Source: Arcobacter sp. F2176 (GTDB lineage: Bacteria > Campylobacterota > Campylobacteria > Campylobacterales > Arcobacteraceae). From it: DNA of 64,000 bases. Below the pieces are notes generated by a model. The model was not told the origin of the DNA, ran no database searches, and saw nothing but the letters and a program-made list of their open reading frames with translations. The translations under genes were made by a program, and so were the position numbers. Below are positions 1 through 8,975 of this stretch, in pieces. How positions within the stretch are numbered: position 1 is the first letter of the stretch; each line of letters begins with the position of its first letter. The stretch spans positions 124,001-188,000 of the forward strand of contig NZ_PDJV01000001.1 in NCBI RefSeq assembly GCF_004116465.1, in the 5' to 3' direction.

Positions 1-1
1 A

Positions 2-433
2 AGAGAATTTGAATTAAAGACTCAAAATAGTGAATTAGAAGAAAAATTTGAAAAATTAAAAAATTTGTATGAAGGCACATTAAATGCATTAAAAGTCCTT
101 AAAGACAAAAACATATCAAATGTAAGACAATTAAATCATTATGAACTTCAAGGTGATAACTTAACTCAAAAATATGAAAAATTTATGAATTCAAAAAAAG
201 AAGAAGTAGAAGTTTATATTAAAAGCTTAAATATTGAAAAGAAAAAAAATGAAAAATTAATATTTAAATATGATGAACTTTTAGAATTAGTAAATAATTT
301 AAAAGAAAAAAATACTAATTTAGAAGAAGAGATAAAAAATAAAAATATTAAAATAAATGATTTAAATGAAATACTTCTAAATAAAGAAAATGAGAAATCA
401 AAAAAAGGACTTTTTGATTTTAATAAGAAGTAG
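2..433 (+). CDS. C-terminal part of a coiled-coil protein (5' end outside window)
   Basis: The frame is open from the left edge of the window to the TAG at 431-433, so only the C-terminal 143 codons are visible. The residues are almost all Glu, Lys, Asn, Leu and Ile in heptad-like order, as in a long coiled coil, and the tail is short and Lys-rich. There is no catalytic motif, signal peptide or membrane segment in the visible part. A TTG at 65 could be taken as a start, but the coiled coil continues upstream of it without a break and no ribosome binding site precedes it. Function unknown. Confidence 0.75.
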   Translation, partial: REFELKTQNSELEEKFEKLKNLYEGTLNALKVLKDKNISNVRQLNHYELQGDNLTQKYEKFMNSKKEEVEVYIKSLNIEKKKNEKLIFKYDELLELVNNLKEKNTNLEEEIKNKNIKINDLNEILLNKENEKSKKGLFDFNKK

Positions 434-434
434 T

Positions 435-1499
435 TTACAAGTTCAATCTTCTAATTGGCTCAGCTAAAGGTTTTGCATAATAGTACCCTTGTATATAATC
501 AACTCCAATTTCTTTTACGGTATTTAACTCTTCAATCGTTTCAACACCTTCTGCTAGAAGTTTTATTCCATTTTCATGTGATATTTGTCTAAGAGCTTTG
601 TAAATAGATTGTTTCATAGTATCATTTTGTATATTGTCAATTATATTTCTATCTACTTTTAGAATATCTGGTTTTATATCGATAATCATATTTAAAGATG
701 AATATCCTTCCCCTACATCATCTAATGCAATTAAAAAGCCTTTTTCTCGGTAAAAATTAAGTATTTTTTTCAAATGCTCTTTATCTTGTACTTTTTCTGT
801 TTCAACTACTTCAAAAATGATATTTTTGGGATCATAATCTAATTGTTTTGCCCATTTAACTGTGGCTTGAAGACAAAATTCAGGATCGTATATAGAAGTT
901 GGCAAGAAATTAATAAATATTTTTTTATTTATTCTTTTAGTTGCAGCTGTTTTAAGAGCTGTTTCTCTACATATTTGATCAAGTTTAAAGTTTGTATTAT
1001 TTCTAGTTGATTTTTTAAAAATTTCATCTGGATACATTAGTGATCCATCTGGGTAAACACCTCTTATCAAAGCTTCATATCCAAAAATAGAGTTTTTTTT
1101 CATATCAATGATTGGTTGAAAATGTGAAGTAAAACTTTTATTATATAATATATCAAAAAAAGAAGCATCTTTTATAAAATTTAGATATAAGAAGAGTGGT
1201 TTTGACTTTAATACAGTATTTATAGTAAGTGGATGTCTATGATTTTCTATAAAAACTCTTATCTCTTTTTGTTCTTCTTCTGAGAACTTTTCAATTAATA
1301 AATTAGCATTTTCTTCAAAAAACAAATTTGGATTTAAAGAGATAAAAGAGCATATATTTTCATTTATATTTGTTTCTAGTCCTAATTCATTCACATACAT
1401 CTGTGTTTTTTTTAATAACTCATCTATATTTGAAATAAAATGAACAGTTGATTCACTTCCACAAATATTAAACTCTTCTTTACACGAACATTGAATCAT
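435..1499 (-). CDS. EAL-domain cyclic-di-GMP phosphodiesterase
   Basis: Predicted to hydrolyse cyclic di-GMP to pGpG. The EAL domain covers about residues 122-350. It has the signature EAL at 142-144, then INFLP, EVVETE, the DDVG metal site, LKVDR, AEGVET and a QGYYYAKP end, so the catalytic residues look complete. The first 120 residues match no domain I recognise. They carry three early cysteines (C4, C6, C13), which could bind a metal or act as a redox sensor. There is no membrane segment, so the protein is probably cytoplasmic. It is the last gene of the minus-strand run, 10 bp after pdxH, and ends next to the convergent coiled-coil gene. Confidence 0.93.
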   Translation of the reverse strand: MIQCSCKEEFNICGSESTVHFISNIDELLKKTQMYVNELGLETNINENICSFISLNPNLFFEENANLLIEKFSEEEQKEIRVFIENHRHPLTINTVLKSKPLFLYLNFIKDASFFDILYNKSFTSHFQPIIDMKKNSIFGYEALIRGVYPDGSLMYPDEIFKKSTRNNTNFKLDQICRETALKTAATKRINKKIFINFLPTSIYDPEFCLQATVKWAKQLDYDPKNIIFEVVETEKVQDKEHLKKILNFYREKGFLIALDDVGEGYSSLNMIIDIKPDILKVDRNIIDNIQNDTMKQSIYKALRQISHENGIKLLAEGVETIEELNTVKEIGVDYIQGYYYAKPLAEPIRRLNL

Positions 1500-1509
1500 A
1501 GTATCTCCT

Positions 1510-2151
1510 TTATGGTGCTAATCTATTTATTTCCCAATTATTTTTCTCATTTAATTTATACTCAAATCTATCATGAAGCCTATCTTTACCACCTTGCCAA
1601 AACTCAAAAACTTTTGGTTTTATTATATATCCACCCCAAAAAGAGGGGAAAGGTATTTCTCCTTTTACAAATTTATTTTTTATTTCATCAAATTTTGCTT
1701 CAAGTAGACTTCTTGAAGTAATAATTTCACTTTGGTGAGAGACCCAAGCTCCTATTTGACTACCTTTAGGTCGAGAAAGAAAGTATTTTAAAGAATCAGT
1801 TTTACTAATCTTTTCAATTGTTCCTTCTATTTTAACTTGTCTTTCTAATCCTAACCAAGCAAAATGAATTGCAGCATATGGATTTTCTTCTATTTGCCAC
1901 GCTTTTTTACTCTTATAATTTGAAAAAAATACAAAACCATTTTCATCATACAGTTTTAATAAAACTGTCCTAATAGATGGTTTCATATCCTTTCCAACTG
2001 TTGCCAAACTCATAGCATTTGGTTCTAAAATTTCTGCACTTAATGCTTGTTCAAACCATACTTCAAACTGTTTGATTGGAGAGTTAAGTAAATCCTCTCT
2101 TCTTAAACCTTTTGTTGTATACTCTTGTCTTAATTTAGATAGGTCTTTCAT
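1510..2151 (-). CDS. pdxH: Pyridoxamine/pyridoxine 5'-phosphate oxidase
   Basis: FMN-dependent oxidase that makes pyridoxal 5'-phosphate from PNP or PMP in vitamin B6 metabolism and salvage. The 213-residue length is typical of PdxH. Family motifs are present along the whole length: the N-terminal LRREDL segment, RTVLLK, FFSNYKSKKA (FMN phosphate binding), SRPKGSQIGAW, and the C-terminal EFWQGGKDRLHDR that contacts substrate. It follows the DUF3833 lipoprotein gene by 9 bp and precedes the EAL gene by 10 bp, so it is probably co-transcribed with the lipid cluster. I see no functional link to that cluster. Confidence 0.95.
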   Translation of the reverse strand: MKDLSKLRQEYTTKGLRREDLLNSPIKQFEVWFEQALSAEILEPNAMSLATVGKDMKPSIRTVLLKLYDENGFVFFSNYKSKKAWQIEENPYAAIHFAWLGLERQVKIEGTIEKISKTDSLKYFLSRPKGSQIGAWVSHQSEIITSRSLLEAKFDEIKNKFVKGEIPFPSFWGGYIIKPKVFEFWQGGKDRLHDRFEYKLNEKNNWEINRLAP

Positions 2152-2160
2152 TATAATTCT

Positions 2161-2694
2161 TTACTGTTTTATGATTGTAATAACTAACTCTCCAACCGTA
2201 AAACCAAACTTTTTCATTTTCGAATGATTTATTATTATACCATCTTCTTGTAAATGTAACCAATCTTTTACATTTATATCTATTGTTCCACTTCCATAAG
2301 GAACTCTCATAGTGTAGTCCATCATAACTGTATTTCCTAAGCTTCTTAAAACAGCATCACCAACTATATCAGAAGCAGTTCCTATGTAAGTACCATCTTT
2401 TTGGGGAGTTAAAGTCCAAATTCTTGTTTGTTTTGTACCATCACTATAAACAAATCTTTCATCTAAAGTTCCTACACCATTTTTATCCCAAGAACCATGC
2501 ATATCAGCTTTGAAGCTTTTTATGATTTTTCCACCCATATCTTTTACTATTCCATAAGCTTTTAAATCTCCATTAAAATAATCTTTTGGAATAAACACTG
2601 GTTTTGTATCTTTAAAGTCACTCATTTTCATAGAAGTACATCCTGTAATTAATAAAGTTAAAACGATAAGTAAAGTGTATTTTATAAATCTCAT
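2161..2694 (-). CDS. DUF3833-family lipoprotein
   Basis: A 177-residue exported lipoprotein: a hydrophobic signal peptide ends in the lipobox ITGC with the lipidated cysteine at residue 19. The body, with GSWDKNGVGTLDE and WTLTPQKDGTYIG, matches the DUF3833 family as I know it, a lipocalin-like beta-rich family of unknown activity. The start ATG overlaps the stop of the upstream cfa-like gene (ATGA), which indicates translational coupling. DUF3833 proteins recur beside Cfa, DUF1365 and flavoprotein genes, so a role in handling a modified membrane lipid is a reasonable inference. Confidence 0.85.
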   Translation of the reverse strand: MRFIKYTLLIVLTLLITGCTSMKMSDFKDTKPVFIPKDYFNGDLKAYGIVKDMGGKIIKSFKADMHGSWDKNGVGTLDERFVYSDGTKQTRIWTLTPQKDGTYIGTASDIVGDAVLRSLGNTVMMDYTMRVPYGSGTIDINVKDWLHLQEDGIIINHSKMKKFGFTVGELVITIIKQ

Positions 2695-3917
2695 GCTACT
2701 AATCCTTTGTTTAAATCTATATTTTGATCTCTTGTTAGTGTAACTTGTACTAAGTTTACATTTCTAGTTAAAAATGCAGCTTCACAATAATTAAGATACA
2801 TTTCCCACATTCTTAAAAAGTACTCATCAAATCCTAGTTTTTTTATCTCTTCTTTTTTATTTAAGAAGTTTTGATACCAGATATTTAAAGTCTTTGCATA
2901 ATCTTCTGTAAACTCTTCCATATGTAATAAATTTAGGTTTGTATGTTTTGTAGTTGTTTCTAATATTTTAGAAACACTTGGCAAATGTCCACCAGGGAAT
3001 ATATATTTTTGAATAAAGTCTGTACTATTACTATAGTGTTTATATCTTTGGTCTGGCATTGTTATTATTTGTAAAACAACAACACCACTTGGTTTTAGTA
3101 ATGATTCACACTTTTTAAAGAAAATATCAAAGTACTCTTTTCCTACAGCTTCAAACATCTCTACAGCGATAATTGAATCAAATTTACCTTCTAAATCCCT
3201 ATAATCTTTTAGCAAAATATCTATGCTTTCCTCCACTTTATGTTCTTTAAACTTCTCCTCACAAAGTCTTTTTTGTTCAGTACTAAGTGTTACTGTTGTT
3301 ACTTTACATTGTTTTTCTTTTGCTAAATGTAAAGCCATAGAACCCCAACCTGAGCCAATTTCAAGTACATTATCACCTTTTTTTAGGTTTAATTTATTGG
3401 CAAGGTGTTCTATTTTTCTTTTTTGTGCTGTATATAAATCTTCATCTTTGTCTTTAAATATTGCAGCTGAATACATCATTGTATCATCCAAAAAAAGTTT
3501 ATAAAAGTCATTTGATAAATCATAATGCTCTGAGATATTTTTTCTCGAATTCTTTTTTGAATTTTTTCTTAGGAGATGTTTTACTTTGTTAAAATGAGGA
3601 AGAAGATTTATTAAGAAATTTTTTGCATTATCTTCACTTTTTATTCCTATGTGTTTTGAATTTAATAAAGCTATTTTTATTAAATTTGTTAAATTACTTA
3701 CAGAAAATTCTTTATTCATATAACTCTCCGCAAAACCTATATCTCCATAAAAAAGAAGGTTTTTAAAGAAACTATAATCATGTATTTCTAAACAAATTTC
3801 TTCATCTAACTTATTCCCATAATATTTTATTTGACTATTTGGGTATATTACTTTTAAATTTCCTATTTGGATTTTAGATAATAAATTCTCACCAAATTTA
3901 TGCCATAACTTTTTCAC
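2691..3917 (-). CDS. Cyclopropane-fatty-acyl-phospholipid synthase-like SAM methyltransferase
   Basis: A SAM-dependent enzyme that alkylates the double bond of unsaturated acyl chains in membrane phospholipid. It shows an N-terminal lipid-binding region, then the Rossmann motif VLEIGSGWGSMALHLA, EMFEAVG and FPGGHLPS, all typical of CFA/mycolic-acid methyltransferases. I place the start at the GTG at 3917 (408 aa). AAGGAG lies six bases upstream, and the GTG shares one base with the DUF1365 stop. A TTG 42 bases further upstream has no ribosome binding site and would create an artificial overlap. Because DUF1365 and a flavoprotein are adjacent, the product may be a methylated or furan fatty acid precursor and not a cyclopropane lipid. 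Confidence 0.9.
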   Translation of the reverse strand: MKKLWHKFGENLLSKIQIGNLKVIYPNSQIKYYGNKLDEEICLEIHDYSFFKNLLFYGDIGFAESYMNKEFSVSNLTNLIKIALLNSKHIGIKSEDNAKNFLINLLPHFNKVKHLLRKNSKKNSRKNISEHYDLSNDFYKLFLDDTMMYSAAIFKDKDEDLYTAQKRKIEHLANKLNLKKGDNVLEIGSGWGSMALHLAKEKQCKVTTVTLSTEQKRLCEEKFKEHKVEESIDILLKDYRDLEGKFDSIIAVEMFEAVGKEYFDIFFKKCESLLKPSGVVVLQIITMPDQRYKHYSNSTDFIQKYIFPGGHLPSVSKILETTTKHTNLNLLHMEEFTEDYAKTLNIWYQNFLNKKEEIKKLGFDEYFLRMWEMYLNYCEAAFLTRNVNLVQVTLTRDQNIDLNKGLVA

Positions 3918-4660
3918 TAGTATCTCCTTATTTGATCTTCTTTTATAGGTTTTTTCCAAACTAGTCCCAATCTTTTTAGTTTTATTGATTGCCAGATTGT
4001 TCGGGTTACTACAAAAAAAGTTAAAAATGTATGTTTTAAGAATAGTTTTAATACATTCTTTGATGAAAACTCCAATGAGTTTCCATTAAAATATGCACAA
4101 AGTACTCGATTTTTATTTTCATATAAATCGATTTTTACTAACATCGATTTTTCAGCATACTTAAAAGTAAATTCATACTCTCCAACTCTACTAAAAAAAG
4201 GAGAGACATACATATCTTTTTTTACTATTGCTTTATATTTATTTCCTTTTGTTTCTTCTAAGTCAAGATTATAAATAACTCTACCACCATTGTAGTTATG
4301 TACTTCTGCTAAAAGTTTACTTGGTTTATTGTTTTCATCATTTATAATTAAAAGACTTATTGGATTAAAAACAAAATTCATTATTCTAGGAAGTGTTATA
4401 AAATGCATTCTTAAAGATTTTTCCACATTATGGGCTTTTAATAGATACTCCACATTATCTAAAAAACTTTTCTTTTGTCCAAAATGATCTTTTGACAAAA
4501 AAGAAAATAAATTAAATTTATTAGTCGAAAACAGGGTGTTTTTTAATGAATTTATATCGCTTAAATCAATGTCTAACATAAAAAATTTATACTTAAAAGT
4601 ATGTTCAACTGGTAAAAATCTTTTATGATATATTATTCCATCAAAAAATTTATGACTCAT
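3917..4660 (-). CDS. DUF1365 protein
   Basis: A DUF1365-family protein of about 247 residues, recognised by the N-terminal G.IYHKRFLPVEHTFKYKFFM segment, the HFITLPRIMNFVFNPISLL motif and the VHNYNGGR region. Activity is unproven, but the family almost always sits between a flavin-dependent amine-oxidase-like gene and a Cfa-like gene, as here. I chose the ATG at 4660. It overlaps the upstream stop as ATGA and has AGGA at suitable distance, whereas the ATG at 4669 has its AGG directly adjacent. A C-terminal hydrophobic stretch (LKHTFLTFFVVTRTIW) may associate with the membrane. Confidence 0.88.
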   Translation of the reverse strand: MSHKFFDGIIYHKRFLPVEHTFKYKFFMLDIDLSDINSLKNTLFSTNKFNLFSFLSKDHFGQKKSFLDNVEYLLKAHNVEKSLRMHFITLPRIMNFVFNPISLLIINDENNKPSKLLAEVHNYNGGRVIYNLDLEETKGNKYKAIVKKDMYVSPFFSRVGEYEFTFKYAEKSMLVKIDLYENKNRVLCAYFNGNSLEFSSKNVLKLFLKHTFLTFFVVTRTIWQSIKLKRLGLVWKKPIKEDQIRRY

Positions 4661-5892
4661 AATCCACATCCTAAATCTTGAGCAATAGTATTAGCACTCC
4701 ATAAACCATCTTCGTGGAAGCCATATCTCCAATAAGCACCTGCAAAATATGTATTGTTTACTCCATTTATTTCTTCTCTTCTTTTTTGCATATTTATTGT
4801 ATTTATGTCAAATTGAGGATGAGAATATTCAATTTTTTCAATAATATTTTCTACATTATCTATCTCATTTAAAGATACAAAATAGTCTTTTTTACTTTTT
4901 AAATTTTGCAATCTATTTATCCAATATGATAAAGTAACATTTGCATTTCCATTATTACTTTTATAATTCCAAGCTGCATAGATTTTTTTATTTGGATATA
5001 AAACATTATTATCATTATGAAGTAGGGCACTATTATTTTTATATTTAAAAGTACCTAATATCTCTTCTTCAATAGAAGTTGTATCTTTTATTAACTCTAA
5101 AGCTTCAGGAGCATGCATTGCAAATATTACTTTGTCATAGATTGATTTTGTATTATTTGCATGGTGTAATACTACTTTGTTATTTTCTCTTGTAACAGAA
5201 ATAACATCAGAGTTTAATATTGTTTTTCCTGAGATTTTTTCAATGATTTTATTTACATAATTTATACTTCCATTTGATACAGTTAACCATTGATGATGAC
5301 TATTTACTCCCAGTAATCCATGATTTTTGAAAAAGTTTATAAATGTATAAGCTGGAAAGTCATGCATTTTATCACTAGGCGTTGACCAAATAGCTGCCCC
5401 CATAGGAATTAGATATCTATTTTTAAATGCTTCTGAGTAGTTTTCTATATATTCACCTAATGATTTGTTTAATTGTGGTGAATTTATTTCTAAATCAAAA
5501 TTTGCTCTTTCATTAAAATTTAATATATCTTTTATCATTTTATAATGGGTTAGAGAAAATAGATTTTTCTTTTGAAAAAACATTCCTTTTAGTGATTCTC
5601 CATTGTAAGCTACATTTGATTTAGTATCCCAAAAGCCAAAACTCATATCTGAGTTTTCTATTTTTACATCAAGATCCTCAAATAGTTTTGTAAGAAGAGG
5701 GTAGGTTGCATAATTAAATACTAAAAATCCAGTATCAACTCCAAATTTCTTACCATCTTCTTCAACTTGTGTAGTTCTTGCATGTCCACCAAATCGATTA
5801 TCTTTTTCATATAAATCAACTTCATGTTTACTACTTAATAAATAAGCGCTTCCAAGTCCACTTATTCCAGCACCTAATACGGCAATTTTCAT
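4657..5892 (-). CDS. FAD-dependent amine-oxidase-like flavoprotein
   Basis: A 411-residue flavoprotein with an N-terminal dinucleotide-binding fold: AVLGAGISGLGSAYLL near residue 5, followed by DLYEKDNRFGGHARTT. The C-terminal FAD motif is FAGAYWRYGFHEDGLWSA, and the family is the NAD(P)-binding/amine-oxidase group found in Cfa-DUF1365 operons. It probably oxidises an acyl chain or related lipid, and the natural substrate is not known to me. The ATG has AAGGA seven bases upstream. It follows the lipocalin gene by 9 bp and overlaps the DUF1365 gene by 4 bp. Confidence 0.9.
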   Translation of the reverse strand: MKIAVLGAGISGLGSAYLLSSKHEVDLYEKDNRFGGHARTTQVEEDGKKFGVDTGFLVFNYATYPLLTKLFEDLDVKIENSDMSFGFWDTKSNVAYNGESLKGMFFQKKNLFSLTHYKMIKDILNFNERANFDLEINSPQLNKSLGEYIENYSEAFKNRYLIPMGAAIWSTPSDKMHDFPAYTFINFFKNHGLLGVNSHHQWLTVSNGSINYVNKIIEKISGKTILNSDVISVTRENNKVVLHHANNTKSIYDKVIFAMHAPEALELIKDTTSIEEEILGTFKYKNNSALLHNDNNVLYPNKKIYAAWNYKSNNGNANVTLSYWINRLQNLKSKKDYFVSLNEIDNVENIIEKIEYSHPQFDINTINMQKRREEINGVNNTYFAGAYWRYGFHEDGLWSANTIAQDLGCGL

Positions 5893-5901
5893 ATTTAATC
5901 C

Positions 5902-6399
5902 TTATGAATGTTTTGAGTAAATAAGTTTTGAGGTATCCATAAAGCTACCTAAAAAATCCAAAATCTTATTTAGTTCTTCTTTTTCTATATCTTTTGATTT
6001 ACTCATTATCCAAATATTCTCAAAATCACTACTTGCCATTACGGCAGTTTGATAGTCATTTATATAAATAATTCTGTATTCACTTGTAAATATGAAAAAA
6101 TATGTCATATCTATCTTTGACATAGAATCTTTTTCTTTTGGAACTGCTTTGCCTTCATACTGAATAATATTATTAGTATCATTTTTGTCATAACACCTAT
6201 TAAATACTTTAAACGCATTGCTATCGACTAGTTTATATTCAACAGTAGGTGACAAACAATTTTTCTCAAAATAATTATATGTGCGTGCAATCTCAAACCA
6301 AGTGCCACTAAAAAGTTTAGGGTCAACAAAACTAACACTTTGTGGAGTTTTTGAATATAAATAAATGAAAAAAAACATTAATACAAAAACCATACGCAT
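5902..6399 (-). CDS. Blc-like bacterial lipocalin (exported)
   Basis: A 165-residue lipocalin that probably binds fatty acids or lysophospholipid in the envelope. An N-terminal hydrophobic segment (residues 3-16) forms a signal peptide. The first lipocalin motif GTWFEIAR is clear, followed by LSPTVEYKL and a C-terminal MSKSKDIEKEELNKIL segment like that of Blc. Unlike E. coli Blc there is no lipobox cysteine, so it should be a soluble periplasmic protein. AGGAG lies five bases before the ATG. It is the first gene of the lipocalin-flavoprotein-DUF1365-cfa-DUF3833 run, and the 82-bp gap upstream probably holds its promoter. Confidence 0.88.
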   Translation of the reverse strand: MRMVFVLMFFFIYLYSKTPQSVSFVDPKLFSGTWFEIARTYNYFEKNCLSPTVEYKLVDSNAFKVFNRCYDKNDTNNIIQYEGKAVPKEKDSMSKIDMTYFFIFTSEYRIIYINDYQTAVMASSDFENIWIMSKSKDIEKEELNKILDFLGSFMDTSKLIYSKHS

Positions 6400-6481
6400 A
6401 TTAACTCCTAAAATTCTATTATTATGATTATATAAATAGAATAAATAATTTAATAGTTAGTTTTTGTCATTTCATAAATTA

Positions 6482-7723
6482 TTATTGGTCTTTGTACTTT
6501 TTTATAAAGAATACTGCTAAAAGTTTAAATAATATGGGAAGAATAGAATAAAGCATTATAAGAGTATTTAAAGCTATGGTAGAGACATTATTTGCATCAA
6601 AACCAACTAATTCTAACACAATAAAAGTTATAAATACAGCTAAGGCTAAAGATAGTTTTGTAATCATATTCCAAAAACCAAAGAGTACACCTGATATTTG
6701 GTTGCCTAAGGTTTTTGATTTTTGAGCAATGTCAGATTGAATGGAAGCCGGTATTGCCATATCTGCACTTAGACTTATTCCTGTACAAAATGAGATTATT
6801 CCAAATAATATATAGTTTTGTTCTCCTAAAAATGGAACAAAAGAAAAAGATATAACTGCAAAAAGAATTGAACTTATCCAAACTTTTTGTTTATTGATTT
6901 TCTTAGATAAATATATCCAAAAAGGCAAAGCAATTACAGCTGATAAAAAATAAACTAATAAAAGAGCTCCTGTGTATTCTGGTGTTTTAAGTACTAATTG
7001 CACATAAAATAAAAACAAAGTTGCAGGAATAGCATTTGCGAGATTATTTAATATAAAAGCTATAAAAATATTATTTGCTTTTGAAAAGTCTTTTTTAAAC
7101 TTTTTCAAACTATCAAAAAAAGCTAAGGTTTCAATTTTATCTTTATCTTCTTTTATAGATAAAATAAAAATTAATATAACTATAGGAAAAACTATTACAG
7201 AACTTTTTAAAAGTAAATTCAAACTCTGCTTTGCATCTTCAGAAATACTATAAATGTAAGGTAATAGAAGTGCTATAACTACACCAACTATTGTAAAAAC
7301 TTCCCTTGAAAATGATAGTTTTGTATTATCATAATAATCTTTTCCAAGTTCTGCATTTAAAGCAAGATAGGGAATATTTATAAAACTCCAAGAGATATAA
7401 GTTAAAGCAGAAAAAAGAAATAACCACCAAAAGGAGTTTGAACTTGCAGGATGAATAAGAAAATAAAAACTGAAAAGTAAAACTATACTTCCTCCTGCTA
7501 TTAAATAGCTTTTTTTTATTTTTTTATCACTAATAAGTCCAATAAAAGGATCACTAATCATATCAAGTAATCTTGATAAAAAAAGTGCAATACCCACAAG
7601 TGCAATATTCAATCCTACTTCATTTACATAAAAATTTGGTAAATAAATATATATAGGTAGTCCCAAAAAAGCTACTGGAATAGCTAGTATTCCATAAGCA
7701 ATCTTTTCAAATATTTTATTCAT
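6482..7723 (-). CDS. GPH-type (MFS_2) sugar/cation symporter-like transporter
   Basis: A 413-residue polytopic inner-membrane protein with about 12 hydrophobic helices. The segment LLDMISDPFIGLISDK matches the D..DP..G..SD signature of the glycoside-pentoside-hexuronide:cation symporter family. Genes of this class recur in Cfa-DUF1365-SDR clusters, where the cargo is unknown and need not be a sugar. Its start overlaps the stop of the NTF2-like gene (ATGA), so the SDR, NTF2-like and transporter genes form one translationally coupled unit. Confidence 0.87.
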   Translation of the reverse strand: MNKIFEKIAYGILAIPVAFLGLPIYIYLPNFYVNEVGLNIALVGIALFLSRLLDMISDPFIGLISDKKIKKSYLIAGGSIVLLFSFYFLIHPASSNSFWWLFLFSALTYISWSFINIPYLALNAELGKDYYDNTKLSFSREVFTIVGVVIALLLPYIYSISEDAKQSLNLLLKSSVIVFPIVILIFILSIKEDKDKIETLAFFDSLKKFKKDFSKANNIFIAFILNNLANAIPATLFLFYVQLVLKTPEYTGALLLVYFLSAVIALPFWIYLSKKINKQKVWISSILFAVISFSFVPFLGEQNYILFGIISFCTGISLSADMAIPASIQSDIAQKSKTLGNQISGVLFGFWNMITKLSLALAVFITFIVLELVGFDANNVSTIALNTLIMLYSILPILFKLLAVFFIKKYKDQ

Positions 7724-8154
7724 GCTTTTAGCTTATTTTTTATATATTTAATAATATATTTTAATAGCGGTATCTTTTCATAAATGTTTACTCCACTATC
7801 CCAATAATCAATATGTGAGATAACTTTACCTTTTGAAGAAAATTCAACTCTACTTACACCTATGAACAGTTCATATTCTTTACTTTCTCTTGAAGTTTTA
7901 TATTTAAAAATCCATCTAAGATATGCAATATTATCTTTTGTAATTATTTCAGTAACATTAAAACTTGGTTCTTCTAATGTTTGATACATATGATTAAAGA
8001 TTCTTATTAAAGAACTTAAATCATTTATTTTTTGAAAGGGATCTTCAAAATAGATATCTTCTGCAAATATAATTTTATAATCATTTATATCTAAATCTTT
8101 ATTCAAATTTTCAAAAAATAAAGCGTAATTTTGGGCATGTTGTTTATAATTCAT
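7720..8154 (-). CDS. NTF2-like (SnoaL-type) protein
   Basis: A 144-residue protein with the cone-shaped NTF2-like fold suggested by an N-terminal helix pair, EDIYFEDPFQKI, then alternating strands such as YLRWIFKYKT and GKVISHIDYWDSG. This superfamily includes isomerases, hydratases and pure ligand binders, so the activity cannot be named. It overlaps the SDR gene upstream and the transporter gene downstream by 4 bp each. The fixed pairing with an SDR suggests that both act on one small hydrophobic substrate. Confidence 0.82.
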   Translation of the reverse strand: MNYKQHAQNYALFFENLNKDLDINDYKIIFAEDIYFEDPFQKINDLSSLIRIFNHMYQTLEEPSFNVTEIITKDNIAYLRWIFKYKTSRESKEYELFIGVSRVEFSSKGKVISHIDYWDSGVNIYEKIPLLKYIIKYIKNKLKA

Positions 8155-8903
8155 TTTAATAACTTCTTATTTATTGCTAGTGATATTTTATAAGGTAACA
8201 TTGCCATTAATCTTAAAAATAAAGATATCTTAAAAGGAAATCTTATCTCAAAAGAGTATTTTTTATTTATTCCTTCATAAATATTCTTTGCAGCAACTTC
8301 ACTAGTAATTAAATCAGGCATATCAAAATCATTTTTTTTGGTTAATCTAGTTTTTACAAAACCATGATTGATAATTTGAACTTCAATATTTTTTACGATT
8401 AGTTCTGCTTGAATAGATTGGGCAAAGTTTACAAGAGCAGCTTTACTTGCACTATATCCTCCACCATAAGGAAGACCAAAATAACTTGATAAACTGGCAT
8501 TAAAAACCAATCGTCCATATCCTTGTTTTTCATAAAAAGGTATAAGGGTTGTAGTTACTCTTAATGCTCCTAGATAATTGATATTTGTCATATTTTCATA
8601 ATGTTTAATATTCCAATTTTCCATAGACATAACTTCATAAACAGCTGCATTAAAAATAGTAATATCAATTGTATCAAATATATTAAAAACTTTTTTTACA
8701 GATGATTCTACACTTTGTGTATTAGACACATCAATATTTAATAAATTTAATTTTTTTGGGTATTGTTTTTGTAAAGCTAGTAATTCTTTTGATGATTCTA
8801 TTGTTCTAGAAGAGGCTATTATCTTGTAATCTAGTTTTAAATATATATTTAAAAGATCTAATCCAATGCCACTACTAGAACCTATTATCCAAATATTTTT
8901 CAT
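8151..8903 (-). CDS. Short-chain dehydrogenase/reductase
   Basis: A 250-residue NAD(P)-dependent oxidoreductase of the classical SDR family. The nucleotide-binding motif is GSSSGIGLDL near residue 8, NAAVYE is the NAG-type motif, and the catalytic set is a Ser in FNASLSS with YSASKAA (Tyr and Lys). It is the first gene of the SDR-NTF2-transporter unit, with an AAGG eight bases before the ATG. The substrate is unknown. The context suggests a lipid-derived ketone or alcohol, which is inference. Confidence 0.92.
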   Translation of the reverse strand: MKNIWIIGSSSGIGLDLLNIYLKLDYKIIASSRTIESSKELLALQKQYPKKLNLLNIDVSNTQSVESSVKKVFNIFDTIDITIFNAAVYEVMSMENWNIKHYENMTNINYLGALRVTTTLIPFYEKQGYGRLVFNASLSSYFGLPYGGGYSASKAALVNFAQSIQAELIVKNIEVQIINHGFVKTRLTKKNDFDMPDLITSEVAAKNIYEGINKKYSFEIRFPFKISLFLRLMAMLPYKISLAINKKLLK

Positions 8904-8975
8904 AGTTAAACCTTTATTTGAGAAGTTTAACTGTGTTTTATATTTTTTTGTATGCTTTATATGTTAGTTAATAAA

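Noticed and set aside
65-433. Complete 122-codon gene starting with TTG at 65
   Set aside because: The frame and the coiled-coil pattern continue upstream to the window edge and no ribosome binding site precedes the TTG.
3917-3959. Apparent 43-bp overlap between the Cfa-like and DUF1365 genes
   Set aside because: It results from using an upstream TTG as start. The GTG at 3917 has AAGGAG six bases before it and removes the overlap except for one base.
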